Source: Alentia gelatinosa (lineage: Eukaryota; Annelida; Polychaeta; Phyllodocida; Polynoidae). From it: 64,000 nucleotides of DNA. The notes beneath the pieces were generated by a model. That model was not told the origin of the DNA. It worked only from the letters and a program-made list of their open reading frames with translations, and did not search any database. The stretch spans positions 49,280,478 to 49,344,477 of the forward strand of contig OX465591.1 of NCBI GenBank assembly GCA_950022655.1, given 5' to 3'. The translations under genes were made by a program, and so were the position numbers. Below, one piece after another: positions 22,615 through 33,184 of the stretch (position 1 is its first letter; each line of letters opens with the position of its first letter).

Positions 22615-23215
22615 ATGAGTTTTGTGTATATAGTAAATATAGATCAACATAACATAGCTGTACATGATAAAAGACCCTACGATGTTGACGTGTATTTACG
22701 GAACTGACCTTGCACCGTAAATATACGTCAACCTGATCTTGTCTTGTCTGATGTACGACCGTGGTAAGGCTGTTCTGTATAAGTACCCGCTCCTTACCCA
22801 ACTTACAGAACTCTGCCTTACTGCCTCATGCCGTAAATGAACATTAAGCGTCATCTCGTCTTGTATAACGTACGACCATGGTAAGACTGTTCTATACAAG
22901 TACCCGCTCCTTACCCAACTTACAGAACTCTGCCTTACTACCTCATGCCGTAAATGAACATTAAGCGTCATCTCGTCTTGTATAATGTATGACCGTGGTT
23001 CTATATTAGTACCCGCTCCTCACTCAACTTACAGAACTCTGCCTTACCGCCTCGTGCCGTAAATGAACCTCGTCTTGTATGACGTACGACCACGGTAAGA
23101 CTGTTCTATATTAGTATCCGCTCCTTACCCAACTTACAGAACTCTGCCTCACTGCCTCATGCCGTAAATGAACCTGATCTCGTCTTGTATGACGTACGAC
23201 CACGGTAAGACTGTT
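22615..23215. mobile_element. Fold-back family P2 with one arm amplified about five times
   Basis: TATATAGTAAATATAGATCA and the hairpin TGTTGACGTGTATTTACGG / CCGTAAATATACGTCAAC (22683-22733) match the P2 layout seen at 29.7 and 52.8 kb. What would be the right arm (CTTGTATAACGTACGACC, GGTAAGACTGTTCTATA, AGTACCCGCTCCTTACCCAA, CTTACAGAACTCTGCC) is repeated with 110-118 bp spacing at 22800, 22918, 23030 and 23140. Confidence 0.6.
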
Positions 23216-23672
23216 CTATGTGAGTACAGTCACACTTGGGATGAGTCTAATCTAAACAGGTAAAAGAGAGGTGAGAGATAATGGCGTGGTCGCTCAGGCG
23301 TGACTCCACAGCCACACGCTCCACTGAGCACGGTGTGGGTGTGAGGGAGGGGGGGTATATATGTGTGTTTGTGGCAGTCCCCGCCTTACAATAGTAGCGG
23401 CACTATGACGACCAAAAAGACACAAACACACATATATATAACGCACTAAACCCACACCCAACACACCCCCAGTCAACGGGATCTCCGAGTGTCCGCTTGA
23501 GCAGCCAATCAGAACGAGGCTTGCAAACGCTGCTTCACCTCAAACGAACCGGACTTCTTTTGGACATGCGCAGTGGAGAAAAGAATGTGTGGGCCATTAC
23601 GAGCCATTATAAGCGCCCAGTTCTCGGCCTCGAGTTTGAAAGGTTGACAGGAACGCCTCAGTAACTCGAGGT
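23216..23672. other. Spacer with an imperfect fold-back and promoter-like motifs
   Basis: GGTGTGGGTGTGAGGG/ATATATGTGTGTTTGTG (from 23332) pairs with CACAAACACACATATATA and CCCACACCC near 23460. Beyond it are AGCCAATCAG (CCAAT-like, 23502) and CATGCGCAGT (NRF1-like half, 23564). No exon is supported. Confidence 0.4.
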
Positions 23673-23673
23673 T

Positions 23674-24632
23674 AAGGGGGGTGTCCGACTGCTACCATCT
23701 TGGCATCAGAAGTGTATCGTATCTAAAGGTTCCCGATGAAAAATTATATTGTGCCGGGAAGATATATAAGGCGAATTGTAAAGCCGGGCACCCACTGCTT
23801 GTTGTATGGCTCCGATATGGCTACGACATGGCTATGAATCAAGATTCATGCATCATAGCCTTGTCAGAATGTCGAAAAATGTGTTTTGTAGAATGTCAGA
23901 GTATGAAGCTAAATTACTGCATCGTCGCTGTGTCGGAAGGTTCAAACATCCTGTGTCTTAGTATGTTGGGAACTCAGTGGGTTCCCGGCCTAATGCTGGA
24001 GACACACCAAGCGAGTAACAGGGCGATTTGCGGAATCGCCAACACAAAATGGCTTATATGTGAGCTATTATTACATATTTCACCTGATTATTGCGTCAGA
24101 GGCGCTAAATTATTGGCGGGAGATATTACTATGAAATAATATTGCACATACACACAAATTTATGTTGGCGATTCTGGAGATCACTGATACCAGCGGCGAT
24201 CTCTGCAATCGCCAACACAAAATGGCATGAATGTGAGATATTATTTCATAGTAATATCTCCTAATGATAATTTAGCGCCTCGGGAGCAATACTCAGGTGA
24301 AATATGAAATAATAGCTCACATATAGGCCATTTTGTGTTGGCGATTATGGAAATCGCTGCGTTTCTCGCTTGGTGTGTCTCCGGCTTAACGTTACTCACT
24401 TGGTGTGTCCCCGGCTTAACGGCTGAACACATTGGACCTCTGATGCACAGCGACTCGCCTTACAACATGATCTACGATACACAATGCAATTAAATTAAAT
24501 CACAAGGTGCTGCATCAGGAGGTGTGAATTCTGCATCGACATTGGCCGTAGTAATGCATCAGGTCTTACCGACGCAGTTACATTACGATGCACTACGATG
24601 CACTACGTAGAGTATGGTGGACACCCCCCTTC
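23674..24632. mobile_element. TIR element with internal ~165-bp inverted arms
   Basis: It begins AAGGGGGGTGTCC and ends GGACACCCCCCTT. Inside, 23990-24140 and 24238-24412 are inverted copies (AAATAATAGCTCACATAT, CAACACAAAATGG, AGACACACCAAGCGAG). The 152-codon plus frame (23681-24139) and 63-codon minus frame (24241-24432) share a C-terminus only because the arms are inverted, so neither is a likely protein. CCGATATGGCTACGA near the 5' end links it to the MITE at 47.3 kb. The target duplication is unclear. Confidence 0.65.
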
Positions 24633-24639
24633 ACTCTTC

Positions 24640-25120
24640 TGTAGTTTACCAAAAGCCAACTTGAGGCCCTTCATATTTTACGCTGAAACACGAGGCTGCT
24701 ACCACGACTATCGAGCAAGTGATCTGATCCTGGCGCTCTGGGCGTAAGGTGGGAATCAATATTCATTACTTTTGTACAAAGCTAGACCCCTATTGGTCAA
24801 TTCGGTCAGCTGACCATTTTCTGGATTTTTCATTTGTTGCGCTCAAATTGATTGATAGACAAATCAATCATAAACATATATATACTATACCAAGTGTATA
24901 TATAGACTGAGTGGTAAAAATACACCAGCCCTTCATATTTTACTACTTAAATGTGTGTTATTTCAATCACTGATAACATAATGTTTACACTTTATGTAGG
25001 TTTTAGAACTGATTGTGATGTTACTGGATTAATATAAACTGGTCCCAAGAGATGTTTTTCCTTGGCGTTATCAGTGCCGTGGGCACACATTCTCATGATT
25101 ACTTCTAGGGTGTGAAGCTA
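24640..25120. other. Unique spacer, nothing recognised
   Basis: AT-rich. A small ATATATA hairpin lies near 24880-24912. No gene is seen. Confidence 0.4.
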
Positions 25121-25121
25121 C

Positions 25122-25262
25122 CGACACGTCAGACTCATCTTAACCTTGGGAACTCGTACTCAACACCCATGGAGTATTGTAAAAAAAATACTCAATGGGG
25201 GATTATGTCACGGACAGTCGCCAATCAGTCAGTGATAGGGGTGAGATAAAATCTGAACCGCA
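25122..25262 (-). mobile_element. Fold-back family P1, tail fragment (copy E1)
   Basis: Contains ACTCGTACTCAACACCCATG, the hairpin GAGTATT/AATACTC, GGGGGATTATGTCAC and GGGGTGAGATAAA in P1 tail order (minus orientation). Confidence 0.55.
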
Positions 25263-25334
25263 CTCGATCCATAGCGCATTGTGCGATTATTCAGTACCGA
25301 TCTGCAGTCGGGAACCACCAATCGAATTATTCTG

Positions 25335-25512
25335 ATATTGTGATGCTATTCAAAGACCGTGAACGGGGTGAGATAAATCCAGAACCGCACTGGAATCACA
25401 AAATAAACAATACTCCACTCGTTTGAATGGGCCGTAATCGTCACTCGGTTTCGCCTCAATGACGATTGCGGCCCATCCAAACTCGTGAAGTATTGTGTAT
25501 TGATACGATTCT
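25335..25512 (-). mobile_element. Fold-back family P1, hairpin with alternative arms (copy E2)
   Basis: GGGGTGAGATAAATCCAGAA leads into a hairpin at 25409-25498: ACAATACTCCACTCGTTTGA against its inverse, loop CTCGGTTTCGCCTCAA. Arm sequence differs from copies A-C but the apex is the same motif with one change (GTTTCGC instead of GCTTCGC). Confidence 0.65.
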
Positions 25513-25539
25513 CTGTCCATTTCTACATAAGTACTAGAC

Positions 25540-25965
25540 TGGCTCCAGTCCCAGCATCTTTTGGCTACCCTCCTCACTGAGATACTGGCTCCAGTCCCAG
25601 CATCCTATGGCTACCCTCCTCGCTGGGATACTGGCTCCAGTCCCTGCATCCTATGGCTACCCTCCTCACTGTGATACTGGCTCCAGTCCCTGCATCCTAT
25701 GGCTACCCTCCTCGTTGGGATACTGGCTCCAGTCCCTGCATCCTATGGCTACCCTCCTCACTGGGATACAGGAGACTGGCTCCAGTCCCTGTATCCCATG
25801 GCTACCCTCCTCGCTGGGATACAGGGACTGGCTCCAGTCCCTGCATCCTATGGCTACCCTCCTCGCTGGGACACAGAGAGTGATACATACTATAATGACC
25901 TTTATTCTGATTGTGATTAATTATTTAATGAAATGTTTTTAATCAAAGACTTGAGCAAGTCTACA
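25540..25965 (+). mobile_element. Helentron-like element with minisatellite (copy H3)
   Basis: Seven to eight minisatellite units (46 bp, later 52-54 bp) run from 25540 to 25878. They are followed by the common tail (ATACATACTATAATG, GTGATTAATTATTTAATG) and hairpin AGACTTGAGCAAGTCT at 25947-25962. The shorter unit lacks the CAGGGA insertion of H1. Confidence 0.65.
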
Positions 25966-25989
25966 TGAGTACCAGTAAGAGTACCCAGA

Positions 25990-26115
25990 TCTGCCCCCAC
26001 CTTTAATGGATATGATTCGGGGCCACCGACGGGCAACTAATTTGGGGAATTTGCTGATTTTTAAGTCTACGGAGAAAAAGATACGAGGGGTGAGATAATA
26101 TCTGAGATAATATCT
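25990..26115 (+). mobile_element. P1 tail fragment with TGAGATAATATC triplication
   Basis: TTTTTAAGTCTACGGAGAAA and CGAGGGGTGAGATAATATC match the P1 end. The last 12 bp are present three times in tandem. Confidence 0.5.
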
Positions 26116-26159
26116 GAGATAATATCTGCCACCTCGTACACACTGTCCTTGGAGAACGT

Positions 26160-26450
26160 ATGGTTCGCGTTATCGCTATAGGGGGAGGATACGAACATCA
26201 GTATCCTCCCAGGTGGAGGGTACTTAAAAAAGTCCCTGAGACATCACAGAGCGTGGAAAGTAGTGCGTGAGAAGCTGGGCCGTCATCTTATCTCACCTCC
26301 GATAACTTAGATTTGTGACGCTGAACGATGAAGACGGTATTTACCTGGTCATGATCCCCGTGAGCATATCCTCTGTACGTCATATCCTCGGTAACGCTCG
26401 TGTATGACTACGCGTCGACCATCAGCGGCAGGTTATCCGAGTTGTGTACT
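26160..26450 (+). mobile_element. Dispersed family P3, copy 2
   Basis: The hairpin GGAGGATAC...GTATCCTCC (26184-26209), AAAGTAGTGCGTGAGAAG, GATAACTT, GCTGAACGATGAAGA and CATGATCCCCGT match in order the copy at 6.9-7.2 kb. Confidence 0.55.
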
Positions 26451-26504
26451 GAGTTGTAGGACATGGAGGATGCGAACATGTTGGAGGCTGACCTCAACGC
26501 GGGT

Positions 26505-27660
26505 CCGGTGACCCCGGGCCGCCGGATAAACACCACCGCCGTCCGCCGCCCGCCGTACGGCGTACGCCGTACGCCGCCCGCCGTACGCCGTACGCCGCCC
26601 GCCATCCCGGGCCGCCGGATAAACACCACCGCCGTACGCCGTACGCCGCCCGCCGTACGCCGTACGCCGCACGCCGCCCGCCATCCCGGGCCGCCGGATA
26701 AACACCACCGCCGTCCGCCGTACGCCGTAAGCCGTACGCCGTACGCCGCCCGCCGTACGCCGTACGCCGCCCGCCATCCCGGGCCGCCGGATAAACACCA
26801 CCGCCGTACGCCGTACGCCGCCCGCCGTACGCCGTACGCCGCACGCCGCCCGCCATCCCGGGCCGCCGGATAAACACCACCGCCGTCCGCCGTACGCCGT
26901 AAGCCGTACGCCGTACGCCGCCCGCCGTACGCCGTACGCCGCCCGCCATCCCGGGCCGCCGGATAAACACCACCGCCGTACGCCGTACGCCGCCCGCCGT
27001 ACGCCGCACGCCGCCCGCCATCCCGGGCCGCCGGATAAACACCACCGCCGTCCGCCGTACGCCGTAAGCCGTACGCCGTACGCCGCCCGCCGTACGCCGT
27101 ACGCCGCCCGCCATCCCGGGCCGCCGGATAAACACCACCGCCGTACGCCGTACGCCGCCCGCCATACGCCGTACGCCGCCCGCCGTGCGCCGTACGCCGC
27201 CCGCCATCCCGGGCCGCCAGATAAAAACCACCGCCGTTCGCCGCCCGCCGCCCGCCGTACGCCGCCCGCCATACGCCGCCCGCCGTACGCCGCCCGCCAT
27301 CCCGGGCCGCCGGATAAACACCACCGCCGTACGCCATACGCCATACGCCATACGCCATACGCCATACGCCGTACGCCGCCCGCCGTACGCCGTACGCCAT
27401 ACGCCATACGCCATACGCCATACGCCATACGCCGTACGCCGCCCGCCATCCCGGGCCGCCAGATAAAAACCACCGCCGTACGGCGTACGCCGCCCGCCGT
27501 ACGCCGTACGCCGCACGCCCGCCACCCGCTCGCCGCCACCCGCCCGCCGTACGCTATACGCTATACGCTATACGCTATACGCCGTACGCCGCCCGCCGCC
27601 CGCCGCCGCCCGCCCGCCGTACACTATACGCTATACGACGTACGCCGCCCGCCGCCCGCT
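26505..27660. repeat. Heptamer array 2, opposite orientation, with ~33-bp spacer units
   Basis: Runs of CGTACGC and CGCCCGC (inverse of GCGTACG and GCGGGCG) alternate with about 11 copies of a spacer containing CCATCCCGGGCCGCCGGATA and AACACCACCGCCG. Blocks repeat with higher-order periods of about 90 and 170 bp. Local heptamers mutate to CCATACG and CTATACG runs. Frames of up to 368 codons on both strands are read-through. Confidence 0.93.
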
Positions 27661-27925
27661 CACAAAAAAGCTATTTATCAGGGGACGGTGTCAGTGGCAA
27701 TGTTCTCGCACCATATATTATTGAGACGTGACCTCGCGCTGACCTCGCCGTGAACCCGCCGCCATGTTTAGCATGCCGCTGGGTCCCGACACGCGTGGCC
27801 GTGTGGGCGCCACCGCACGCCCACAACCAGCGTAACCTTGAAACCCCAGAAAAACCCGGAGCGCGCTCTCCAAGCGGGACGCGCGACTCGGGCTGGAGAG
27901 CGAGGAGATGGGTTTGTTTACGGAC
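27661..27925. other. GC-rich unique segment between heptamer arrays 2 and 3
   Basis: Non-repetitive CpG-rich sequence. No convincing exon is seen; the frames here run on into the array. Confidence 0.4.
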
Positions 27926-28936
27926 GGCGGGCGGTGTACGGTGTACGGCGGGCGGTGTACGGTGTACGGTGTACGGTGTACGGCGGGCGGTGTACGGTGT
28001 ACGGTGTACGGCGGGCGGCGGGCGGTGTACGGCGGGCGGTGTACGGTGTACGGCGGGCGGCGGGCGGTGTACGGCGGGCGGTGTACGGTGTACGGCGGGC
28101 GGTGTACAGTGTAGGGCGGGCGGTGTAGGGCGGGCGGTGTAGGGCGGGCGGTGTAGGGCGGGCGGTGTAGGGCGGGCGGTGTAGGGCGGGCGGTGTAGGG
28201 CGGGCGGCGGGCGGTGTACAGTGTACGGCGGGCGGTGTACGGCGGGCGGCGGGCGGTGTACGGCGGGCGGTGTAGGGCGGGCGGTGTAGGGCGGGCGGTG
28301 TAGGGCGGGCGGTGTAGGGCGGGCGGTGTAGGGCGGGCGGTGTACGGCGGGCGGTGTACGGCGGGCGGTGTACGGTGTACGGCGGGCGGTGTACGGCGGG
28401 CGGTGTACGGCGGGCAGTGTATGGCGGGCGGTGTACGGCGGGCGGTGTACGGCGGGCGGTGTACGGCGGGCCGTGTACGGCGGGCGCTGTAGGGCGGGCG
28501 GTGTACGGCGGGCGGTGTACGGCGGGCCGTGTACGGCGGGCGCTGTAGGGCGGGCGGTGTAGGGCGGGCGGTGTATGGCGGGCGGTGTAGGGCGGGCAGT
28601 GTATGGCGGGCAGTGTATGGCGGGCGGTGTAGGGCGGGCAGTGTATGGCGGGCGGTGTAGGGCGGGCAGTGTATGGCGGGCGGTGTACGGTGTAGGGCGG
28701 GCGGTGTACGGCGGGCGGTGTACGGTGTAGGGCGGGCGGTGTAGGGCGGGCGGTGTACGGTGTACAGTGTACGGCGGGTGGTGTACGGTGTACGGCGGGC
28801 GGTGTAGGGCGGGCGGTGTACGGTGTAGGGCGGGCGGTGTAGGGCGGGCAGTGTATGGCGGGCGGTGTACGGCGGGCGGTGTAGGGCGGGCGGTGTAGGG
28901 CGGGCGGTGTACGGTGTAGGGCGGGCGGTGTAGGGC
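27926..28936. repeat. Two-letter heptamer array 3 (GTGTACG / GTGTAGG / GCGGGCG)
   Basis: About 144 heptamers in the same orientation as array 1. GTGTAGG is far more common here, often alternating strictly with GCGGGCG. Minus-strand frames of 351-454 codons are read-through. Confidence 0.95.
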
Positions 28937-29250
28937 GCGTATGGCTATATATATATAATCTATATACATACACATATATGTGTAAATGCCATGCTGACGC
29001 ACATTAGGCGCGCACATTACGCCTATGATCAGCACTGATTACAGTGTGCACTCATTAACACGCACCACTGGGTCGGGCGAGGTGAGGGGGGGGGGGGGGT
29101 GACCAACATACAGTGACCTCCGCGCACACCGAGTTATGAAATATCACCTCCTCAGGAATGTCACGGCCTTCAAAACTCACAAATCTCACTTTGAAGTCTG
29201 TCACTTAACCCTTCGGTCACGAGCGGTGGGAATGCAGCTTTGTGTTTTCA
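28937..29250. other. Unique spacer with TA-rich tract and G-run
   Basis: A TATATATATA tract follows the array, and a G-run lies at about 29087-29099. No gene is seen. Confidence 0.5.
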
Positions 29251-29499
29251 ATCAGAGAGAAATTGACTCTTTGGTTATGACATGTTTCTTACCAACAGAG
29301 AAATCTTAGATATCATAAGACATATACAAGGTAAGCAATTAGAGTCAATTTGCGTTACCCTGAGATACACACGTGGTAGTGATGATAATAAGGAAGGCTT
29401 TAGAACCCTGAGGGAAGTTGGATCTATATTTGTACAGAAAGGATCATTTGTTATCTCACCCCTGGTACAAGTTTACCCATGGAAATATCTTGAATGATA

Positions 29500-29880
29500 T
29501 ATGACACATACCCTGGTAAAGTGACATTACTATATACCCATGCCGTATTTACTGTGAATACGTACCGTTTTGACATATAACGTAAAAATACTGTACGGAC
29601 CAATGGTCCGTACACTAAAATACGGACCACCTTGCCAAACATGTTTATTAACATATCGGTTGTTAACAATTAAATTAATGATTTTTTTTTAATTTTGGGT
29701 ATATAGTAAATATATAACGTCCAACCATGCTTGTACAAATCACAGAACTCGATGATAATTTACTGTTTGTACGGAACTCGGCATAAATGCCTCGTTCCAT
29801 ACAAACCGTAAATTATCATCTCGTTCTGTGACTTGTACAGCACGGTCAGGACGTTCTATATAAATACTACGCCACGGTTG
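29500..29880 (+). mobile_element. Fold-back family P2, full-length copy
   Basis: GTACGGACCAATGGTCCGTAC (29593-29613) is a near-perfect palindrome. It is followed by GTATATAGTAAATATATAAC and a ~150-bp hairpin (29710-29861) whose arms contain CCATGCTTGTACAA and CAGAACTCGATGATAATTTA against their inverses. The copy at 52.6-52.94 kb matches along the whole length. No ORF. Confidence 0.75.
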
Positions 29881-30029
29881 TGGCAGAGTGATGGGAGATG
29901 ACGTCATAATCAACTGGCCAATCAACGGCCAGGATTTCAGAGCAGACGAGTCATCAACATGGGAGATTTATACGTTTATATCAGGATTTGCGAAGTAAAT
30001 CAAGTTATTCTGGTATTGTGATGTTATTA

Positions 30030-30190
30030 TAATGTCATTGAAAGGGGAGAGATAAATTCAGAACTTCACTCAAATCGCAAAATAGACAATACTCCACTCG
30101 TTTGGATGCGTCGTAATCGTCACTCGGCTTCGCCTTGATGACGATTGCGGAGCATCCAAACTCGTGGAGTATTGTGTATTTATACGATTC
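30030..30190 (-). mobile_element. Fold-back family P1, hairpin (copy F)
   Basis: GATAAATTCAGAACTTCACT leads into a hairpin at 30088-30176 with arms CAATACTCCACTCGTTTGGA against their inverse. The apex is CTCGGCTTCGCCTTGA, which on the minus strand contains GCGAAGC. The arms match copy E2, not copies A-C. Confidence 0.7.
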
Positions 30191-30338
30191 TCGATGCATT
30201 TCTATATAAATACTTTTATTTTAAGACATGACCTTGAATGGGTCGAGCTAAATGATGACACTAGATTGAAAAAACACAGAGGCTGAACTACGTTTCAAAT
30301 ACAGTCACTGGGCCAGTAAAGATATGTGGAAAGAGTAC

Positions 30339-30876
30339 TAGAGAACTCGACCCGAAACGAACTCGACCCGTAAAAAACTCGACCCGTACTGAACTCGACC
30401 CGTTTTAAATCTTTCCTATTAATTACAACTATATTGAGTAGTAAGGATGTTATCTTGGCTTTAAATTTGGTCTTCTCCGGGGAAGAAAACAAACAGAAAA
30501 CCCCTTTTGCTGACCCTTTCTCTAACCCTATCCCTAATCTTTACCCTACACCTGAGCCTAAGATTATTATCTAAATCCGCTAGTTTATCCCTTAAAGCGA
30601 AATACATAGACTTTTCCATCTATATGGAAATGTCTTATTCATAACAACGAGTGTCCATAAGTATGTGAAGCGGGTCGAGTTCTGCTGACAACTACGGGTC
30701 GAGTTCTGCTGACAACTACGGGTCGAGTTCTGCTGACAACTACGGGTCGAGTTCTGCTGACAACTACGGGTCGAGTTCTCCTGACAACTACGGGTCGAGT
30801 TCTCCTGACAACTACGGGTCGAGTTCTCCTGACAACTACGGGTCGAGTTCGTTTCGGGTCGAGTTCTCCAGTAACC
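30339..30876. mobile_element. TA-flanked TIR element (mariner-like MITE) with a 24-bp array inside one terminus
   Basis: TA precedes CTAGAGAACTCGACCCGAAA, and the right end is its near-perfect inverse, ending TTCTCCAG before TA. Behind the right TIR, a 24-bp unit containing GGGTCGAGTTCTGCTGACAA is repeated seven times. Left of the middle, ACTCGACCCG is repeated four times. The TA target duplication fits Tc1/mariner-type MITEs. No transposase is present. Confidence 0.7.
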
Positions 30877-30879
30877 TGG

Positions 30880-31385
30880 GGAGGTATGTCGATGTATATG
30901 AATATACATGTACATGTATGTGGTACAGCAGTAAAAGTTTCATGGCGTGTGATGTATTGTATCTCATAAAAGACAATTCATCTCGTATGCAACTTGAAAA
31001 ATAACCTATTCAGCGGAGCACGACGAACCACAGGTAGAACCCAAACTTCGTGAATATGTAATGTCGTCTGCATTCATCTTTTCAGATTTTGTCTTGAGGC
31101 CATGAATAAAACGATCATTATGCGCACTGAGGCTGCGCAGTGGTTCACGGGTAGAGCTCATTAGCATAAGGAACGCGGGATTCATATTAATATGCGCATA
31201 TATAATGAGGTGTTCTGGGAATAGATAATGATGAGAAGAAAGAATGGAAACTCGTTATATGTCTGCCGTTAAAATACAAGTATGAATTATGCAGCGACTG
31301 AGACTGGGGTGTGACTTGTGAACTGTGTGGAGTGTGGAGCCGTCACGTTTTGTTAACTTAACTCTCTACGTATATGTTACTTCAT
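30880..31385. other. Unique spacer, nothing recognised
   Basis: GCGCACTGAGGCTGCGCAGT near 31120-31140 resembles a split NRF1 dyad. No gene is seen. Confidence 0.4.
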
Positions 31386-31388
31386 AAG

Positions 31389-32116
31389 AGAAAACGTGGT
31401 TACTGAGCCCCTACGGGTGGCCGTTCAAGGTCATTTGATAAAAAAAAAATACGGCCTGCAGGTTAACAACAGATCTAAATAAGAATTGACGAAACAGGAA
31501 ATCTCAGCTTAATAATATGAGTAATATCAGAAAACGTGGTTACTAAGCCCCTACGGGTGGCCGTTCAAGGTCATTTGATAAAAAAAAAATACGGCCTGCA
31601 GGTTAACAACAGATCTAAATAAGAAATGACGAAACAGGAAATCTCAGCTTAATAATATGAGTAATATCAGAAAACGTGGTTACTAAGCCCCTACAGGTGG
31701 CCGTTCAAGGTCATTTGATGAAAAAAATACGGCCTGCAGGTTAACAACAGATCTAAATAAGAATTGACGAAACAGGAAATCTCAGTTTAATAATATGAGT
31801 AATATCAGAAAACGTGGTTACTAAGCCCCTACAGGTGGCCGTTCAAGGTCATTTGATGAAAATAATACGGCCTGCAGGTTAACAACAGATCTAAATAAGA
31901 ATACAGAAAATTGACGAAACAGGAGATCTCAGCTTACTGCCGCTGGACAGGAGCCAGTCAGCAGCGGGTAGTATCATTAGGAAACGTGGTTACTGAGTCG
32001 TACGGGCGGCTGTTCGATGTCATTTGATGAAAAAATACGGCCCGCAGGTGGGAGGGCCATATTTTTCATCAAACGACCGAGAACGGGCACCATACAGGCT
32101 CAGTCACTACGTTTTC
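31389..32116. mobile_element. Element with long inverted ends, left end amplified in 140-bp units
   Basis: AAACGTGGTTACTGAGCCCC, GGCCGTTCAAGGTCATTTGA and TACGGCCTGCAGGTTAACAA recur at 31391, 31531, 31671 and 31809. A further diverged left arm at 31980-32045 faces its inverted partner at 32050-32116 (GGGCCATATTTTTCATCAAA ... CTCAGTCACTACGTTTTCTT). So one terminus of a fold-back element became a tandem array. Confidence 0.7.
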
Positions 32117-32284
32117 TTATTACTATATACCTCGAACTCGTTTAAAATGCCGTTTTTGTAACTGTATAAAGCCTATGCCATTCACTACGGCCCACTGTCA
32201 TGGCAGGCGCGAACATTATTTATACTACACCCCTAGCAGCGGGCACTATTTCATAGACATTCGCTCACAGGTATATAGTAAACC

Positions 32285-32645
32285 CCCTTGACAGGGTGTC
32301 CCCCATAGCAGGGTGTCCCCCATAGCAGGGTGTCCCCCATAGCAGGGTGTCCCCCATAGCAGGTTGTCCCCCATAGCAGGGTGTCCCTTATAGCAGAGTG
32401 TCCCCCATAGCAGGGTGTCCCCCATAGCAGGGTGTCCCCTATAGCAAGGTGTCCCTATAGCAGGGTATCTACCATAGCAGGGTGTCCCCCACAGCAGGGT
32501 GTCCCCCATAGCAGGGTTCCCCCATAGCAGGGTGTCCCCCATAGCAGGGTGTCCCCCATAGCAGGGTGTCCCCCATAGCAGAGTGTCCCCCATAGCAGGG
32601 TGTCCCCCATAGCAGGTTTCCCCTATAGCAGGGTATCTACCTTAG
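32285..32645. repeat. 17-bp minisatellite (CAGGGTGTCCCCCATAG)n
   Basis: About 20 copies. A diverged relative with the same words (TGTCCCCTTAGTAGGG) is at 49.9-50.2 kb. The minus-strand frame is read-through. Confidence 0.95.
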
Positions 32646-32889
32646 CAGGAGGTCCTGAAATATGTGTTTTGTGTGAAATCCCCATGGGGTGTTTTGAAGT
32701 TGAGACTCTAGGATCTGAATATCTGACTTTCTAACTGTTGTTGACATCATGAAGGTGGCTTTTTAAAATGACATCACGATCGTGGCTTCTTCCCGGTAAA
32801 AGTGCCGATACTGAAGTTGTTTCAGATAATTATACTAATATGGGCATGCTTGAAAACATTATTTGCTTCTGTAAAACTGCGTCTACTTT

Positions 32890-33062
32890 AATTACGATTG
32901 CTTTGGAATAAATGTCCGTTTGAGTAAAAAAATTCATCGTGTGATTTGAGAATAATTGTCTGTTTGAGAAAAATTATTTCCTGTTTTGAGTATAAATATC
33001 TGTTTGAGTGAAATCATCATCTGTTTTGAGTATAAATGTCTGTTTGAGTGAAATTACCGTCT
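32890..33062. repeat. ~49-bp degenerate tandem repeat, about 3-4 copies
   Basis: GTCTGTTTGAGTGAAAT then CATCTGTTTTGAGTATAAAT, increasingly uniform toward the 3' side. Confidence 0.75.
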
Positions 33063-33184
33063 GCTGGGTTCTTCCCGCTTGGCGGATATTGTGAAGTCTA
33101 AGTACACACGCACTGAGGACGCCATGACCTTGAGACCACACTCATATTGCGTGCAAACACGACACAATCAGACTCCTCCACAAG

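Noticed and set aside
23681..24139. 152-codon frame, non-repetitive at first sight
   Set aside because: It lies inside a TIR element, and its C-terminal part reappears in the opposite strand frame because of the inverted arms; no family recognised.
27671..29035. 454-codon minus-strand frame (His-Arg-Pro-Pro-Tyr-Thr repeats), similar frames at 7784-8953 and 26408-27539
   Set aside because: Heptamer arrays lack stops in several registers; parallel frames of similar length exist on both strands.
30515..30560. Telomere-like CCCTAA words (CTAACCCTATCCCTAATC)
   Set aside because: Only two or three imperfect units inside a MITE; no array.
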